NCBI GenBank assembly: GCA_016584305.1 | Contig: JACEEZ010004843.1 | Location: 63,501-127,500 of the forward strand | Source: Chionoecetes opilio | Lineage: Eukaryota > Arthropoda > Malacostraca > Decapoda > Majidae | Direction of reading: 5' to 3' | DNA length: 64,000 nt | Shown here: positions 46,190 to 58,006 of the stretch, piece by piece | How positions within the stretch are numbered: position 1 is the stretch's first letter | Layout: each line of letters starts with the position of its first letter | The notes under the pieces: model-generated | Seen by the model: only the letters and a program-made list of their open reading frames with translations | Told to the model about the DNA's origin: nothing | Database searches by the model: none | Translations under genes and position numbers: made by a program

Positions 46190-47880
46190 AAAATTACCTC
46201 AGCAACTCTACTTTTAACACTCCTGGTAATGAATCTTAAAACAATTACTCGTGAGGATACGAACTATTATGACGTATGAGTTGTGGTGAGATCAAAGCAC
46301 TTATGACAGTGCTACCAACCGTTCATATGACATACTGCAGACAGCACCGGAAGGTTAGCCATTTACCACATGTCTTAACCAAAATTCATGACAATACTTT
46401 TGTCTTAGACTGTACATCAAGAACATTATTGATGCTAAGACAAGCCTTTAACAATGTTCTTATTGTTTATAGTAAGTACCCTGTGGTACTCCGCTTGTTA
46501 CTTCTCTCCATTATTATTACACTTTTCTAGCACTGTTCTCATTTCTCTTCATTTTAGAAAGTCTTTCAGCCAATTCAGATTGTTCCCTACAATCCTCCAA
46601 TGTCTTCAACTTCCATGATAGCCTTTTATGTGGAGCTAAGCTTTATCAAAAGTATATGCAGTAGTATATCTATCTTTTTCTTGTGTTATATCTATCATTC
46701 AAGGGTAAAAACTCAGTAAGTTTATATTGAAGTTAGTTTTAAGTAAATCTAATGGTACACTGTGCTGGCCAGGGCTAAGCACTTATAACCACATTTTTCT
46801 ACTGTTTTCCAGCGTAAATGAGCATCTTATTTTTGGTTTCCAGCAGTGAATAGTATCTGCACTACATGCTGAAGCAGTAGATATACACAAATCGTGAGTA
46901 TTTAGACCAGCAAAGAGAGCCCAACTCTCCCTTAACATTATCCCAAAACTAGCAGGATACTGAGAAATAAAAATTTAGCTACCTTTGTCACTATTTTATT
47001 TTATTATGAAAAATAGGGGAATAAAACTATTTACACCAAAAAAGAGTAAAGAATTAATTCAAAATGAATAAAAACTTATCAGAGAAGTAAAAATTAGTCA
47101 TCAAACATTGATGCCAAAATGTACCAAATCGGTTAAGATTCGGAATAGGGATCAACCAATATCTCCTAAACTAAGCAATCTACGTACTTGTAATCTTACC
47201 TAGGAAATGGGTTCAGGGAGCCTCCAACCCTCTTGGAAATTGCTCTACATGTTTATTTAAGCCAGATTAAGTTAGTTAAGTTAAGATTTAGATTATAATT
47301 TAGAAATATACGCTTCACCACCAGCAGATAGTAGAATATACGTGAGGTTGGATTTAATTACAAATTAGCTTGCTCCAAAACAACATCACTGGTGCTTTGC
47401 ATTCGTAACTAGTTATATACGAGAACGAAACTTTTTTTTTTTAGTTTTTGATGTTTTTAATTCATTTTCAGTACCTTTTCCTTGGAAATCAATACTTTTT
47501 CAGCGCGGGGGGGAAGGGGAGTATATAGATAAAAGTAGCAATTCCCAAGAAAAACTTTTTGTCATTCATTCAAAACACATAAGAATTTTAAAAAAATAGT
47601 TTGGTCCAGAAAACTGGTTGTTCCACTTCAGAATCTTTACTACCAATTCAACGACTTCACCAGCTTTATGGGACATTTTTAAAAATCAGGCAAGTAGGTA
47701 GTCAAGTAATGCTGCCGTACCCTTACAACAAGGGACACATACAATAGCTCATAACTCACGGGCTCTAAGGAGTCACGTCGGTTCTACTGCAGTTTAATAC
47801 AATACAAGGTACGTACTTATACCCGTCCTCAACTTGTAGATCTGACCATTTGCATTATTTATAACCCCTACATCAGCCGT
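46190..47880. other. Gene-poor AT-rich sequence
   Basis: No ORF with a domain, RNA gene or defined repeat was recognised. Confidence 0.35.
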
Positions 47881-47885
47881 CGGAA

Positions 47886-48050
47886 ATTAATAATAACATT
47901 AGGGGGGGGGGGGTGCGCCCCCAGTTAGGTTAGTAGGTTACGTAACCAATGTCCAGACGTAATCATTATCCATGTATTGTAGTGAAATGCAATTTTACGG
48001 TGATGTTTGATACTTTAAGAAGCTTGTCTATAATTCTACTCTTGTAATTA
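47886..48050. repeat. Dispersed repeat (GTTACGTAACCAATG module)
   Basis: GGTTACGTAACCAATG, GTAGTGAAATGCAATTTTAC and ATTCTACTCTT follow the order of the same modules at 18842-19030. Confidence 0.65.
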
Positions 48051-48439
48051 TAGCCCCTACCTGTAAAACAACTTTGTAAGATTGCTTAAGAACACTTAGA
48101 TAATCGGCACTTCCTGAAGATGGTTACCGCAGATGACAAAATATACGTAAACTAAACACTGGTGTGATTGATATACTGATATATAGCCACATCTGGGATA
48201 GCTTTGTGATAATACAGTAATAAAGTAATATTCACAATGTATTTTACTGCAGTAGTCTGCCGGTGCCGGCTAAGCACTAGTAAGCAGAGGCGAATCGGTT
48301 GATGAAGTAGTAGTTCAGGTGGAATTTGCATTTTCGGAGGATCACTTTCTTTATCACTTTCGTTTTCAATGGATACATGTTTGATTGTTTTTCTCCTCAA
48401 TGATCGCTTTCCTTTTAATCCAAAGTTTTGTATTATAGG

Positions 48440-48490
48440 TTTGTTTACAAATGTTACGACCACGCATGCGCGATGTTAGGGCTTTGCAAC
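48440..48490 (-). promoter_or_regulatory. NRF-1-like palindrome, possible promoter
   Basis: CGCATGCGCG at 48463-48472 matches the NRF-1 core. On the minus strand it directly precedes a 103-codon ORF (48463-48152) that begins with a Lys/Arg-rich stretch but shows no known domain. NRF-1 often controls nuclear genes for mitochondrial proteins, and HPDL lies downstream on this strand, so this could be its distal promoter. This is inference only. Confidence 0.25.
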
Positions 48491-48499
48491 AGCGCTACC

Positions 48500-49330
48500 T
48501 ACCTAATGCATAAATAATAATTAATTAAAATAATTATTATTATGGCAATGTAGTAAATGATAACTAAATTAATAGCAATAATTTTATATCGCTTAAGGCA
48601 TAAGAATTATATTACATAGAACATGCAAGCAAATAAATAAAAAATTGCTAGCAAACAAAATATAGTTACAATTATTTATTTATTTTGCGCGTTACACCTG
48701 TGACATCACGTGCAAAGAACCTATTCACCAACTTCCACCTTGTGGCGTAGACCACGTACATATATAGCACCATAGACCGCCGGTTTGAGAGAAGATATAA
48801 AGCTATGCCTGCTACAAAAAATATATATATTTATCACAATTTTGGCGTAGATTGGATTTCACACGACAAAGGCGACACATCACATATACGTAGCTATATA
48901 CACCCCACATCCACCTATGGAGTGAGAGATTGTCACCCTCGATTCCTGTCGGGATTTCCCCAGCCTGCCAGTCACAACTCTGTAGCACACATCACATGAT
49001 GTAGGGGCAAACAGGGTATGTATATGGTATGCAAGAATACAAGCGCTGGCTGTCTCCTTGTTGTGAGCAGAGCGTGCAACACCATCGCAGGCATTAACAC
49101 TACTACGTACAGTATACGTATGTTAAAGATCAACATACAATAGCCAAACTATGTGATAGTTATTCTCAGACTCCTCTATCTCCCTTCATTACCTGCAGGA
49201 CAAGAACAAATAGAGATTCATCTGCCGTGACCATGCATCCCCTTGATGCGTCGAGTAGTCTACCCGTATACGGTATACACTACTGTAGACTATATCAATA
49301 CCATTGATTTGTCGCTATGTCGTATATTAT
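48500..49330. other. Unassigned sequence
   Basis: AT-rich to 48700, then a more balanced stretch with TGACATCACGTG (48700-48712) and TATATATAG near 48760. No ORF with a domain was found. Confidence 0.3.
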
Positions 49331-49331
49331 G

Positions 49332-49913
49332 TTAAAGGCTGGTTCACACCGAGCTTTTTTCGGCATTTTTGTAGACAGAGAACTCTTGTCTCTTGCGGGC
49401 TAGTGCGGAGATTACGTTCACACACTCAATTCGTTTCGGTCGACAAATCTTCTTGTGACCTTTTCTGCTTAGTATCGCCAAAAACACTACGTTGTAGTGT
49501 CTTTGGTATCGCTTTGTAGGTCGTCTGTCAAGCTCGTGCTGACGACCAGGGTCGTCCCTGACTTCCCGTGCCTGTCAGGGGTCACGTCGCGCTAGGCCGC
49601 AGGGGTGGGCAAACTACGGCCCGCGCTTGCGGCCCGCCAAAGGTTTTCATGCGGCCCGCCAAGATCAAGTTATATACTCACGTTATTTGGGGACAAAAGG
49701 TTAGTAAAATTGAAGAAAAAAAGTTACCACGCAACGCCAAATAATATTGTGGAACATTAACAAGTTACCCGCAAATGGCTAATCTGGCAACTTTGTTACA
49801 GCGCAAATTATTATATTGGCTTTCATTTCATTGTCCTGTGACACCAGCCCCAGACCCAGACCTCTTCTCTGTCTACAAAATGCCGAAAAAAGCTCAGTGT
49901 GAACCAGCCTTAA
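49332..49913. mobile_element. Harbinger-like MITE with TTA/TAA borders
   Basis: AAGGCTGGTTCACACCGAGC and the reverse complement of GCTCAGTGTGAACCAGCCTT are inverted. The arms continue with TTTTTTCGGCATTTTTGTAG and its mirror. TTA and TAA border the element, as in PIF/Harbinger insertions. No transposase remains. It contains another transposon end at 49600. Confidence 0.7.
49600..49690. mobile_element. hAT end fragment nested in the Harbinger-like MITE
   Basis: CAGGGGTGGGCAAACTACGG followed by CCCGC repeats (GCGGCCCGCC twice) matches a widespread hAT terminal sequence type. Only one end is found. Confidence 0.6.
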
Positions 49914-50177
49914 GAGTCCAATTTTTACGTAGAAATGGGTATCTCGTTCATACGGGGTAAAAGCTACATATGGCTTTCATCTTGACTGCACTAAAGCCAG
50001 CATACAGCACAAGTATTGAAGTATAGAATATAGGCCTCTTCCATTTGTGCCCAAGCTGCATGAACCAGTTCTTTCAGTTCAGGGTTGGGTTCTGGGTTCA
50101 GGGTTGGGTTCGCGTGTCACAAATGGAACGCAAAAACACCGTTTTTTGGTTACAAACATACTCAGCTGGCGAGGCAA

Positions 50178-50179
<2 letters not shown>

Positions 50180-50262
<83 letters not shown>

Positions 50263-50430
50263 AAGAGATAACGAGAGATAACGAGAGAGATATAACGAGA
50301 GATAACGAGAGGGAGAGAGATAACGAGAGAGAGAGATATAACGAGAGAGATAGCGAGAGAGAGAGAGAGAGGAGAGAGGTAGCGAGAGATAAAGAGAGAT
50401 AACGAGAGAGGAGAGATAACGAGAGATATA
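50180..50430. repeat. (GA)n microsatellite with GATAAC-type interruptions
   Basis: About 39 uninterrupted GA units run from 50181 to 50258. They are followed by about 170 bp of degenerate GAGA mixed with GATAACGAGA units. The long runs are assembly-sensitive. Confidence 0.95.
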
Positions 50431-50880
50431 ACTCAGCTAGCTGCTATGTGAAGGGATCATATCAAGTTTAAGATCGCGGGAAAGCATGGCCTCCACCAGG
50501 CATGTATGCCTCTTTTATGCCGTCTGACATCCTCTCCGACTCGTGCATGCGGAAAACCCTTCACGATAAGAGAAATAGGGCCCAAGGCGACCATTGTTTG
50601 TTATGAACTGAAAACTCTACCCAAGCTACCCACCTCTCAATGCGAGTAGAGAAAGTTCACGGGTTTTGCCGATTCACTACGCGCTTTGCCTCTGACCCAG
50701 GTTTTCGTGCGCAAATGGAACGCCTGAACTCTTGGGTTCCGTGAACTGGTTCTTGAAATGTCGCAAATGGAAGAGGCCTTGTGCATCTTTCAGTTAACGC
50801 ACACTATTAAACACATCTTAAAACGGTGCCTATTTAAATGTTCTGTGTGTTGTTGTTTTTATACCGGTGCTGCACTGTCT

Positions 50881-51374
50881 TTAAGCCGGCCACACACACA
50901 CCGGCGCGGCCTGTCCGGCCGACAAAAAGTGGCGGGGCATCGTTCACCGGACGAGACTCACACACACACCGGCCGCCTCATGAAAATATACAGTACTCGT
51001 CGGACCACCGTGGTGACGACATGAATCCGCTGTCCGAAAATGACTTGTTGGTGATGGCTGCATGTGCAGCCATATATAATACCTATATATAATAAGTCAT
51101 ATATAATACCTATATTATCATAAATACAATTATTACTGGTACAATTAGTCATTATCTGGCCGAGCGAGGGGCGGGCCGCGCCGGAAGGCACCCACACACA
51201 CGCAGGCGGCAGGCCGCGCCGGACGGAATTTTCAAGCGCTGACTGATTTTCATCCGGCCGCTGCGACAGGCCCCGCCGGATGAAAAACACCCCCACACAC
51301 ACACCGGCCGCCTCTAGCCACGCCCCTTTTCGTCGGCCGGACAGGCCGCGCCGGTGTGTGTGTGGCCGGCTTTA
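50881..51374. mobile_element. GC-rich Harbinger-like element with transposase-ORF start
   Basis: AAGCCGGCCACACACACACC at the left is mirrored by GGTGTGTGTGTGGCCGGCTT at the right, and the arms extend over about 55 bp including GCGGCCTGTCCGGCCGAC. TTTA borders the outside. Internal copies of CCGGCCGCC and AGGCCGCGCCGGA occur. From 51021 a forward ORF begins MNPLSENDLLVMAACAAIYN and soon stops, possibly the remnant start of a transposase gene. Confidence 0.65.
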
Positions 51375-51379
51375 CTAAC

Positions 51380-52370
51380 ATTGCTTACTTTAATCTTAAT
51401 ACAATTTTTATAGTATTACAAAAGCTTAAGAAAGAATAAAACTTCAAACCCTTAATCAAATCCAGCTTTTAATTAAAGTCTAAATTACCATTAATATAAT
51501 TTAAGAATCTTATTATAATAGGTAGGTGCCTATAACATTTCCTGTAATGTGGTTTACGAGAAAAGAAAAGGACAAACATAACATTTGGGAGAAACCCGTC
51601 TGGCTTAACCAACGATCTCGAGCCTCAACTTCCAACTCAACTACGTACTGTAGCGTATAGTGCTACACCGGATGTTGAATTGTCCCACTAGTATGGGTAA
51701 GATTGTGGCAGATCACGCACGTATTGTACTCAAGAGGGTCGATGCCACAAATACAGTAGGCTACTGCAGGATTATACACGTGGCAGCAGATATTATATCG
51801 ATGCTCGGAACAGTACGTGGTCGAAGGCAAAAAATAGAAGAGGCAAAGCTCTCGTCCTGCAAAAAGCTTCTATCTCTCGAAGTTTTCTTTTTCGCTCTTC
51901 CCATGTCACAGACAATCCTGCCTCACCCAGAGAAACATTCACAAGATCGAGGTGATTGCAGTACAGAATAAAGCCAATCATAAAAGCAAACTTATTTGGA
52001 AATATATAGTTATAAACATTATTGAGTGCCTCCACAAATTAGCTACCCAGATATAATTATAAAGTGTGATGCCCGAGAAGACGAGTGCCGGACAAGTTAT
52101 TATTTGGAACAAGCATTGAGAAAAGGAGGAAGAAAGAATTATTTCTCAGTTTTAGGTAGAAAATGAGAGCCATAAATACTTAATACAGAAATAAAATTCT
52201 GCCCCTGTAAAACTCTCAGTACTTACGGTGAATAAATAAATAAATGGTATAGAAAAACTAAGTGGTACAGAAGACCTGGAAAGAAAACTTATGACCCATA
52301 GAAACACAAAAGTTGAAATATAAAGATAAAAGAAGATTAAAATACATATAAAGGGAGACTGTTGAAAAGT
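51380..52370. other. Unassigned sequence
   Basis: The 103-codon forward ORF at 51660-51971 has no recognisable domain and no clear splice context. The rest is AT-rich. Confidence 0.3.
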
Positions 52371-52872
52371 CTTGAAAAGTTGAAAGCAGTGTTTATGGCG
52401 CCGTGAACCGAAAAGGGAGGCTACATCGTGTTGTGCTTCACAGTCAAGTTCAGTGTTCTTGTGTCTCTGGTTGTAACTTATATTCCATGATAACTGTGGC
52501 AGTCATCGCAAGGAAAGTTGTGGTAATAAGTCTTTAGAGCTTAGGCCACTCAGGCTCAGCTTAAAACAAAGTTGCATGCTTAGATATACGTAAAAGTTAT
52601 AATTGGTGATTTTGCCGGCAGTCACATGAACCTCGAGTTACGGCAACTTTTCAGTCCGGTCATTCACTCATATTTACCGTCGTAGTCATACTTACTGCTT
52701 CTCGTGTAGTTGATAAGCTTCATTGTATCACTTGGTTATTCGTCAGTTTGTATTAGTATGAAGTTACGGCGATTAGACAAACATATAAACTAAGTGGGGA
52801 AGTTGAGCACCAAAGTGTTAAATTCGCCCTATTCATGCACCCCAACCACAGACACCTGCCAAGGCCCCAAAA

Positions 52873-52918
52873 ATGGAAATGGAGGATATATTGATGTTCT
52901 GGAATGAAGAAAGTGAAG
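52873..52918 (+). CDS. Candidate first coding exon of an unidentified gene
   Basis: ATG at 52873 opens MEMEDILMFWNEESE and runs 46 bases into a good donor (GAAG|GTGAGC). The 450 bases upstream are less AT-rich than the surroundings and carry no repeat, which would fit a 5' UTR. No partner exon with a recognisable domain was found in the following 11 kb, so the gene, if real, extends beyond the window or has short exons. A chance ATG-plus-donor combination is possible. Confidence 0.3.
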
Positions 52919-53214
52919 GTGAGCCCTGCAGTACTTTGATATATTTACCTATTTGTATATTTACTAGAGTGAGTCAAATATGGTAATGTCAGTCTTTCAA
53001 TTGAAAATTATCACTTATGATTTACGTATATATCTAGGGTAGCACTCACCACTTCCTCTGCAAGTACAGGTTAATATTCCGCAGAAGTTGGCGGGCTCCA
53101 CGGGCCTTACGGCTTACTTTTTCTCTATTATTTTCGGCTCAGTATAATGTGCAGTAGACCTATAGTTATTTACTTCCGGAAACCAAAAAATATAACACAT
53201 TTTTATATAAAAAT

Positions 53215-53335
53215 TGCTGAGTTAGGTTAAGTTTAGTTTTGATTAGGTTTAGGTTTAGGTTATGTTAAGGTTTGGTTTAGGTTATATTAGGCATAGGGTA
53301 GGGTTGGGTTAGGTTATGTCGAGTTATTTAGGTTA
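53215..53335. repeat. Degenerate TTAGG-like array
   Basis: GGTTTAGGTTTAGGTTATGT and related TTAGG variants cover about 110 bp. This is the opposite orientation to the CCTAA arrays at 19770-19950 and 21731-22031. Confidence 0.75.
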
Positions 53336-53587
53336 AAAAAACGAATTTCATGGTGCGCGATTGCCCGGGTGGTTGGCGCCGCCAACTCCTGCGGAATATT
53401 TACCCAAGTACATTCCATTGATTCATTGCTCTATTTGGGAAACTACTTAAATTTGCACATCCTTATCTTATCTCGTTAATATGGTATTATTTCGGTAGTG
53501 AGCTTTCAAAAATCCTAGGATTCTTAACTAAATCACAGTGTAGATTTCTTCATTCGGTAAATATGCAGTTTCAACCAATACTCAATT

Positions 53588-53875
53588 TGGGGAGGCGGTA
53601 GCGGAGTGGTTAGCGTCTCCGACTGGCGTTCTCGGTGACCCGAGTTCGATCCCCGAAGAAAACCAAAACCTTTCTGCACCGTCGAGTGGCCTAAGAACAC
53701 CCACATGCCCTGTCCATCAACTCTTACCTTCGATTGCGAGTGCATCGGAGGACACAGGGGGGCGGCATGAGCCTAATCACAGGCATCACTATAAAATCCT
53801 GCCTGCGCCACCACGAGGACCAAACTCACAACAAGCTTGGGGGACTGGGAATTTTTTTTTTTATTATAATTTTTT
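53588..53875 (+). mobile_element. tRNA-derived SINE, near full length
   Basis: The head carries an A-box (TAGCGGAGTGGTTAGCG, about 53599-53615) and a B-box (GAGTTCGATCCCC, 53642-53654) at tRNA-like spacing. The body shares TTTCTGCACCGTCGAGTGGC and GTGCATCGGAGGACACAGGG with 29850-30163. It ends in an AT-rich tail. RNA polymerase III would transcribe such a unit from its internal promoter. Confidence 0.8.
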
Positions 53876-54119
53876 TATAGATTTCCCATTAGTAAACTAA
53901 TTTATATTTTTGAAGTTAATTTCTGATGTTATCAATAATGACCGCCAGGTAATATAGGAGTTAGAAATACTCCTTATCATGATAACTAAACGTTCAGGAT
54001 ACTTAAAACCACCGATCGTGTATTGGTCTAAACTGCACATATACCCTTCATTCTGAGTATTTTGAAACCCATTTCCCATCGCGTAATTGCATAGTAATGG
54101 CGTTATATGTATTATCGAA

Positions 54120-54600
54120 AATCTACAGTTATTTCAGGCAGAAACGGATAAGCTAGTTTAAATCAGATTAGGTTAGGTTAGAGGTGGTGTTTGGTTTACT
54201 AACAGATGATATAACAAAAAAACTAACAAAAAATCTAAGTCCTTTCCCGCCCTTATTAGTGTTCTTTTTTCCTCCAAACCTTCACAGATCACTTCAGATA
54301 CCTCTAAAACGTAATTATAAAGTGGGTAAAAGATGCCCCCTTCGAAACCCACTAATAAGGGCGGGAACGGACTCTAGAATTTTACCCCCATAAAATGTAT
54401 CAATACTACGGCAGTGCAAAGTGGAGCAAGGTTTGTGGGCGGGGCGGGCACCCCAATGCACACCTGTAAACAAACATTGATTTCCGACAAAAAATGAGTG
54501 CCAGATTCATTCAAAACACATCAAAACTATTGAGGAAAACTAAGTCTTTGCCTCGAAATCAGTGGTTGCCCAATAAGGAAAATTTACCAAAATATTCATG
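54120..54600. repeat. Dispersed repeat, interrupted by a small MITE
   Basis: The modules GTGTTTGGTTTACTAACAGA, CAGTGCAAAGTGGAGCAAGG and AATCAGTGGTTGCCCAATAA parallel 19140-19390. The homology is split by the inverted-repeat unit at 54235-54376. Confidence 0.7.
54235..54376. mobile_element. 142-bp inverted-repeat MITE
   Basis: TCCTTTCCCGCCCTTATTAG and CTAATAAGGGCGGGAACGGA are inverted with one mismatch, closing a unit of about 142 bp inside an older dispersed repeat. Confidence 0.75.
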
Positions 54601-56095
54601 CTGTGTCATCATTGCATTGAATTCCTGAAGTAGGTCATCTACATTTTTTTTCTTTACGGTTGCATATTCATAAATCATAATCATGCCATGTTCTTTCCTC
54701 TAGCTTTGGTAATTAACTCTTCTGATTTTTCCCATGCAACTTTAACTTCTTAGTTCTGAGAAGCATCAGGTTGCTGTTCTCTATACTTTCTCTAGTTCCA
54801 GGAAATGTTTTCAAATATGGGTACATACCATTACTGTATACTGCAGAATGGGCCTCATGAATGAAAGGTAATATTTATGAAATACTGGATACTGGATTTT
54901 GTAATTTTTCTGGTACAGGTACCAGACCTATAGTATGAAAACTTTGTAAATATGTTGCACATTATTTTCCCTTCCTAAATGCAAATTGCCCATCTAATAT
55001 ATTTTCTTATTTCAAAGTGTTGAACCTATTTTCTTTCCTATATTCTTACACACTACACTTGTTGACGTGGGTCTGTATTATAAAGGGTTATGTCTATTCA
55101 TTTTCTTAAATATTTGAGCTATAAATGCACTTTTACAACTTTTCCGATTATTTAAATTTTCTTGGATTCTTGAAATATCAAGCATAGTAGTTTACTGAGC
55201 TCCTCTGCATCTTCCCTTAATACCCAGTAAGAAATCTCATCCAGTCCACCTGCTTTGCTAACATCCATAGATTATTCAATTGGTTATTTCTTTCTAGTTT
55301 CGTACAAATCCAGATTATGTATGAGAGTTCATTTAGCCATCGATTTCTTTAAAAGAAATTTTTATTTGTAAATGTAGACTAGAAATTCTTGTTCAATTTG
55401 CAGATCTGTTAGTTTGTATAACTCTTTCCTTCATTTATCATGCACATATATTGCTTTTAATGTTTTCTCTACAATTAACATACCAGTTGAAAAAGTGCAG
55501 GCTCTTCCTTAAATTTTATTTTTATTTTTTTGATGCCTAACTTAAGTTTCTCTTCCTATCCTAATTTTAATACCTTGCACTCTTATAATTGATAGTACAT
55601 GTAGGCCTATGCCTTTTCTCCACCATGCCTCATGAATCTATTTCATGATTTATCTTCTCTCCCTCTGCCTTAATACATTCTCCATCCAATTCTGAACTTA
55701 TATTGAAGTGTTATCCCCCAAAATACGGTTTGTTTTCCTTGTCTAATGGATACCTGAAATATTATATAGCTATAGTGGCTTAGTTCCTCAGCAAACCAAT
55801 AAGGCTTCTTTCTAAGGGGACTTATCGCCGGGGTAATCTACTATGATATAAAGTCCATATTACTTTTAGTTTACATCCTTACGATTCTAAATACCTAGTT
55901 TAAAAAAAAAGTGTCCTATGGGGCTCTGCAGCTCGTAAAACCGGCCCTGATCAGTTTATTATTAAAACGATAGGAATATTCTCTCAAATTTCGTGGAAAG
56001 TTGTTTTGTAGACTAATATTAGATAAAGTAAGTGGATAGGAGCTTAAGCTAAGTGATGCGTTGCTAATATTTTTGCAATATTTACAAAGGATTAG
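54601..56095. other. AT-rich gene-free stretch
   Basis: Nothing recognisable on either strand. A run of about 18 G residues ends it at 56099-56116. Confidence 0.35.
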
Positions 56096-56141
56096 GAATG
56101 GGGGGGGGGGGGGGGGCACGTCCTCAAATAACCATCTAGCT

Positions 56142-56445
56142 CAGCATTTCCCAACCTGGGGGAAATTTCAGGATTCTAAAGGGGAAATTTATCCTGAAGG
56201 ACATCAAATTTACTAGCATTTAGTTGGCAAAAAAAAACTTAGAATGTGGTTATCGACTTTTCTTCAAGTAGGTATATATAGATATAGATTAGAGAGGATA
56301 GTGCCTATATACTTGTGTTATTAAGCAAGTAAATTTTGTGTGTTGGCTACTTTTTTCCTTATCCACAACTCCACATGAAGGGGGAAATCCGGATGGTTGA
56401 ACTGCTTGAAGGGGGAAACAACAGGAAAAAGGTTGGGAACCACTG
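56142..56445. mobile_element. hAT-like MITE
   Basis: CAGCATTTCCCAACCTGGGG and the reverse complement of AAAGGTTGGGAACCACTG form inverted ends of the CAGTGGTTCCCAACC type. Inner arms share GGGGGAAATT- and AAGGGGGAAA-type words. CTAGCT occurs at both borders, but with an offset, so an exact 8-bp duplication is not shown. Confidence 0.65.
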
Positions 56446-56449
56446 AATT

Positions 56450-57640
56450 CTAGCTATTATTGTGCAGAAAAATCGTAGAGAGAGAGAGAGAGAGAGAGAG
56501 TTATTCCATTCAGTATGTTTAAGTTACTACCTACTTTGACTTACACTTCACATACTATATCGTTTGAATCTCGAGGCACCAAAATACACCGGGAGCCTGG
56601 GTTGGTGGTATTGAGAGTTGGGCTGAACCAAGAGTTAAGTAACATATTTCACTTATTTTTTGGCGTATTTCACTCATAAATCTCTTACTTTGTCTTTTAC
56701 TCAAGCTGTATAATACTTTCCTGCAGAGTTGTTGATTAAAAAAAAAAAAAAAAGATTTGATTTAAATCGATTTTTTAAATTTATATTAATTTGATGTTCT
56801 ACATGAAATCTAACTACTAGGATATTATTTAACATATTTATAACTAAAAAGAGATCGAATAAGTTAATAAAAAAATGCATATAACATGAAATACAGATTA
56901 ATTTACATATTTTCTATTTTTGTGATGGACGTTTTCACATCAATAGGCCCAAGGTAAAGAGTGTCTCTTTATCTTGAATAGGCCTATGTCTATAAGCGCG
57001 TTTTCGCGACGGTTGCCATGCCGGTCTAGACCGGTCTAGGCTGGCCCAGGCTGCACTGATGCTCGCTAAAACACATCCAGACTAGCCCTGTCCCATTCGT
57101 GGTTCTATTGGCTGGGGGATCGAGTGGGCGGTCTTTACCGTCCTGCAAGCTTTCCCCCCCAAGACACCAAATAATTATTAATTTGACCTCCGGTAATAAC
57201 TTCCTAGTTGGCATATGAAAGGTCATCATTCTGTCTGTGATGAGTCAGCTACACAAAATATTGCCTGATTTTGCTATATCATACTGTTCGGCCTAATTTT
57301 TCATAATCATCCTTGCTACTTGACTTCCCATTGGGAAATCAATCGGATTCAATGGGATTTTTGTTGTAGTAATAATTACTTCGGCGGTCAAACGAGAATT
57401 ATATTTTTTGTTTGATAATTAGTCATAATGCATATTAAACTTGTTAATATCACTTTGACTTTTTATGAACAAAAGTAACATGCACATTCAACTTTTGGTT
57501 ATAGTAGTGTGTTGTACAGTACAACAAAAATATATATATAATTGAGGAAAAAATATTTCTGCTGGGAAAACAGCCACGTGGCAATTTGCTATCTAAAAGT
57601 GCCACAGTGGATTCCCCCGCACCACTCATTTAGTGGTTCA
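56450..57640. other. Unassigned sequence with a short palindrome
   Basis: A GA run at 56478-56500. A perfect 14-bp palindrome CCGGTCTAGACCGG lies at 57021-57034, right after GTTGCCATG (an RFX half-site-like word) at 57012. No ORF with a domain was found. Confidence 0.35.
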
Positions 57641-57679
57641 CACTACACGTTTTTGCTGTCAGTGTCTACGTGGGCGTGG

Positions 57680-57790
57680 CGATCAGTGACGTCACAGTGA
57701 CGTCACCCCGTCACTCCCGCAGTCCCGGACAAAGAATGGACCCAACCCATAACTACGTCAGTTTGTTTACCGCGGTGCATTGTGGGGATA
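57680..57790 (+). promoter_or_regulatory. Candidate promoter with two perfect CRE sites
   Basis: TGACGTCA occurs at 57687-57694 and 57698-57705, 11 bp apart centre to centre, in a GC-rich stretch. GCATTGTGGGG lies at 57778. The ATG of the THAP-like ORF is 150 bases downstream. Paired CREs in a CpG-rich island are typical of promoters, but no transcript evidence exists here. Confidence 0.4.
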
Positions 57791-57856
57791 AGTCGGGGTC
57801 ATGAGGCAGAGCGGGCGGGCGCTATCCAGTGAAGAAAGACAACACTGTCCTTTAAT

Positions 57857-58006
57857 ATGCCTCCTGCAAACTGTTGTGTTGCAATAAGTAGACGAACTAC
57901 TCCTTTACGGTTGTACCAACTTTTAAAAGCTGAGAATAGAAAGATAAATTGGATAAAGCTCATAAGAAACGACAATCTGTGGACTCCCATCACAGACCCC
58001 AAGTAA
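57857..58006 (+). CDS. Degenerate THAP-like N-terminus or first exon
   Basis: The 49-codon ORF starts MPPANCCVAISRRTTPLRL and continues with NRKINWIKLIRNDNLWTP. Spacing and the WIKLIRxDNxWTP motif resemble the first half of a THAP zinc finger (C2CH; usually C-x2-4-C near the start, then W and a P before C-x2-H). The second Cys of the opening pair is replaced by Ser and the usual FxFP motif is absent. CCCAA|GTAACT just before the stop could be a splice donor, in which case this would be exon 1; otherwise it is a decayed P-element-like fossil. The C-terminal C-x2-H half was not found. Confidence 0.3.
   Translation: MPPANCCVAISRRTTPLRLYQLLKAENRKINWIKLIRNDNLWTPITDPK

Noticed and set aside
48152..48463. 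103-codon minus ORF behind the NRF-1-like site as a gene
   Set aside because: No domain, no convincing donor, and a low-complexity basic start; kept only as context for a possible promoter.
50047..50271. ORF with a long Arg-Glu repeat
   Set aside because: Generated by the GA microsatellite.
51660..51971. 103-codon forward ORF as a gene
   Set aside because: No recognisable motif, no splice or promoter context, and composition like flanking DNA.
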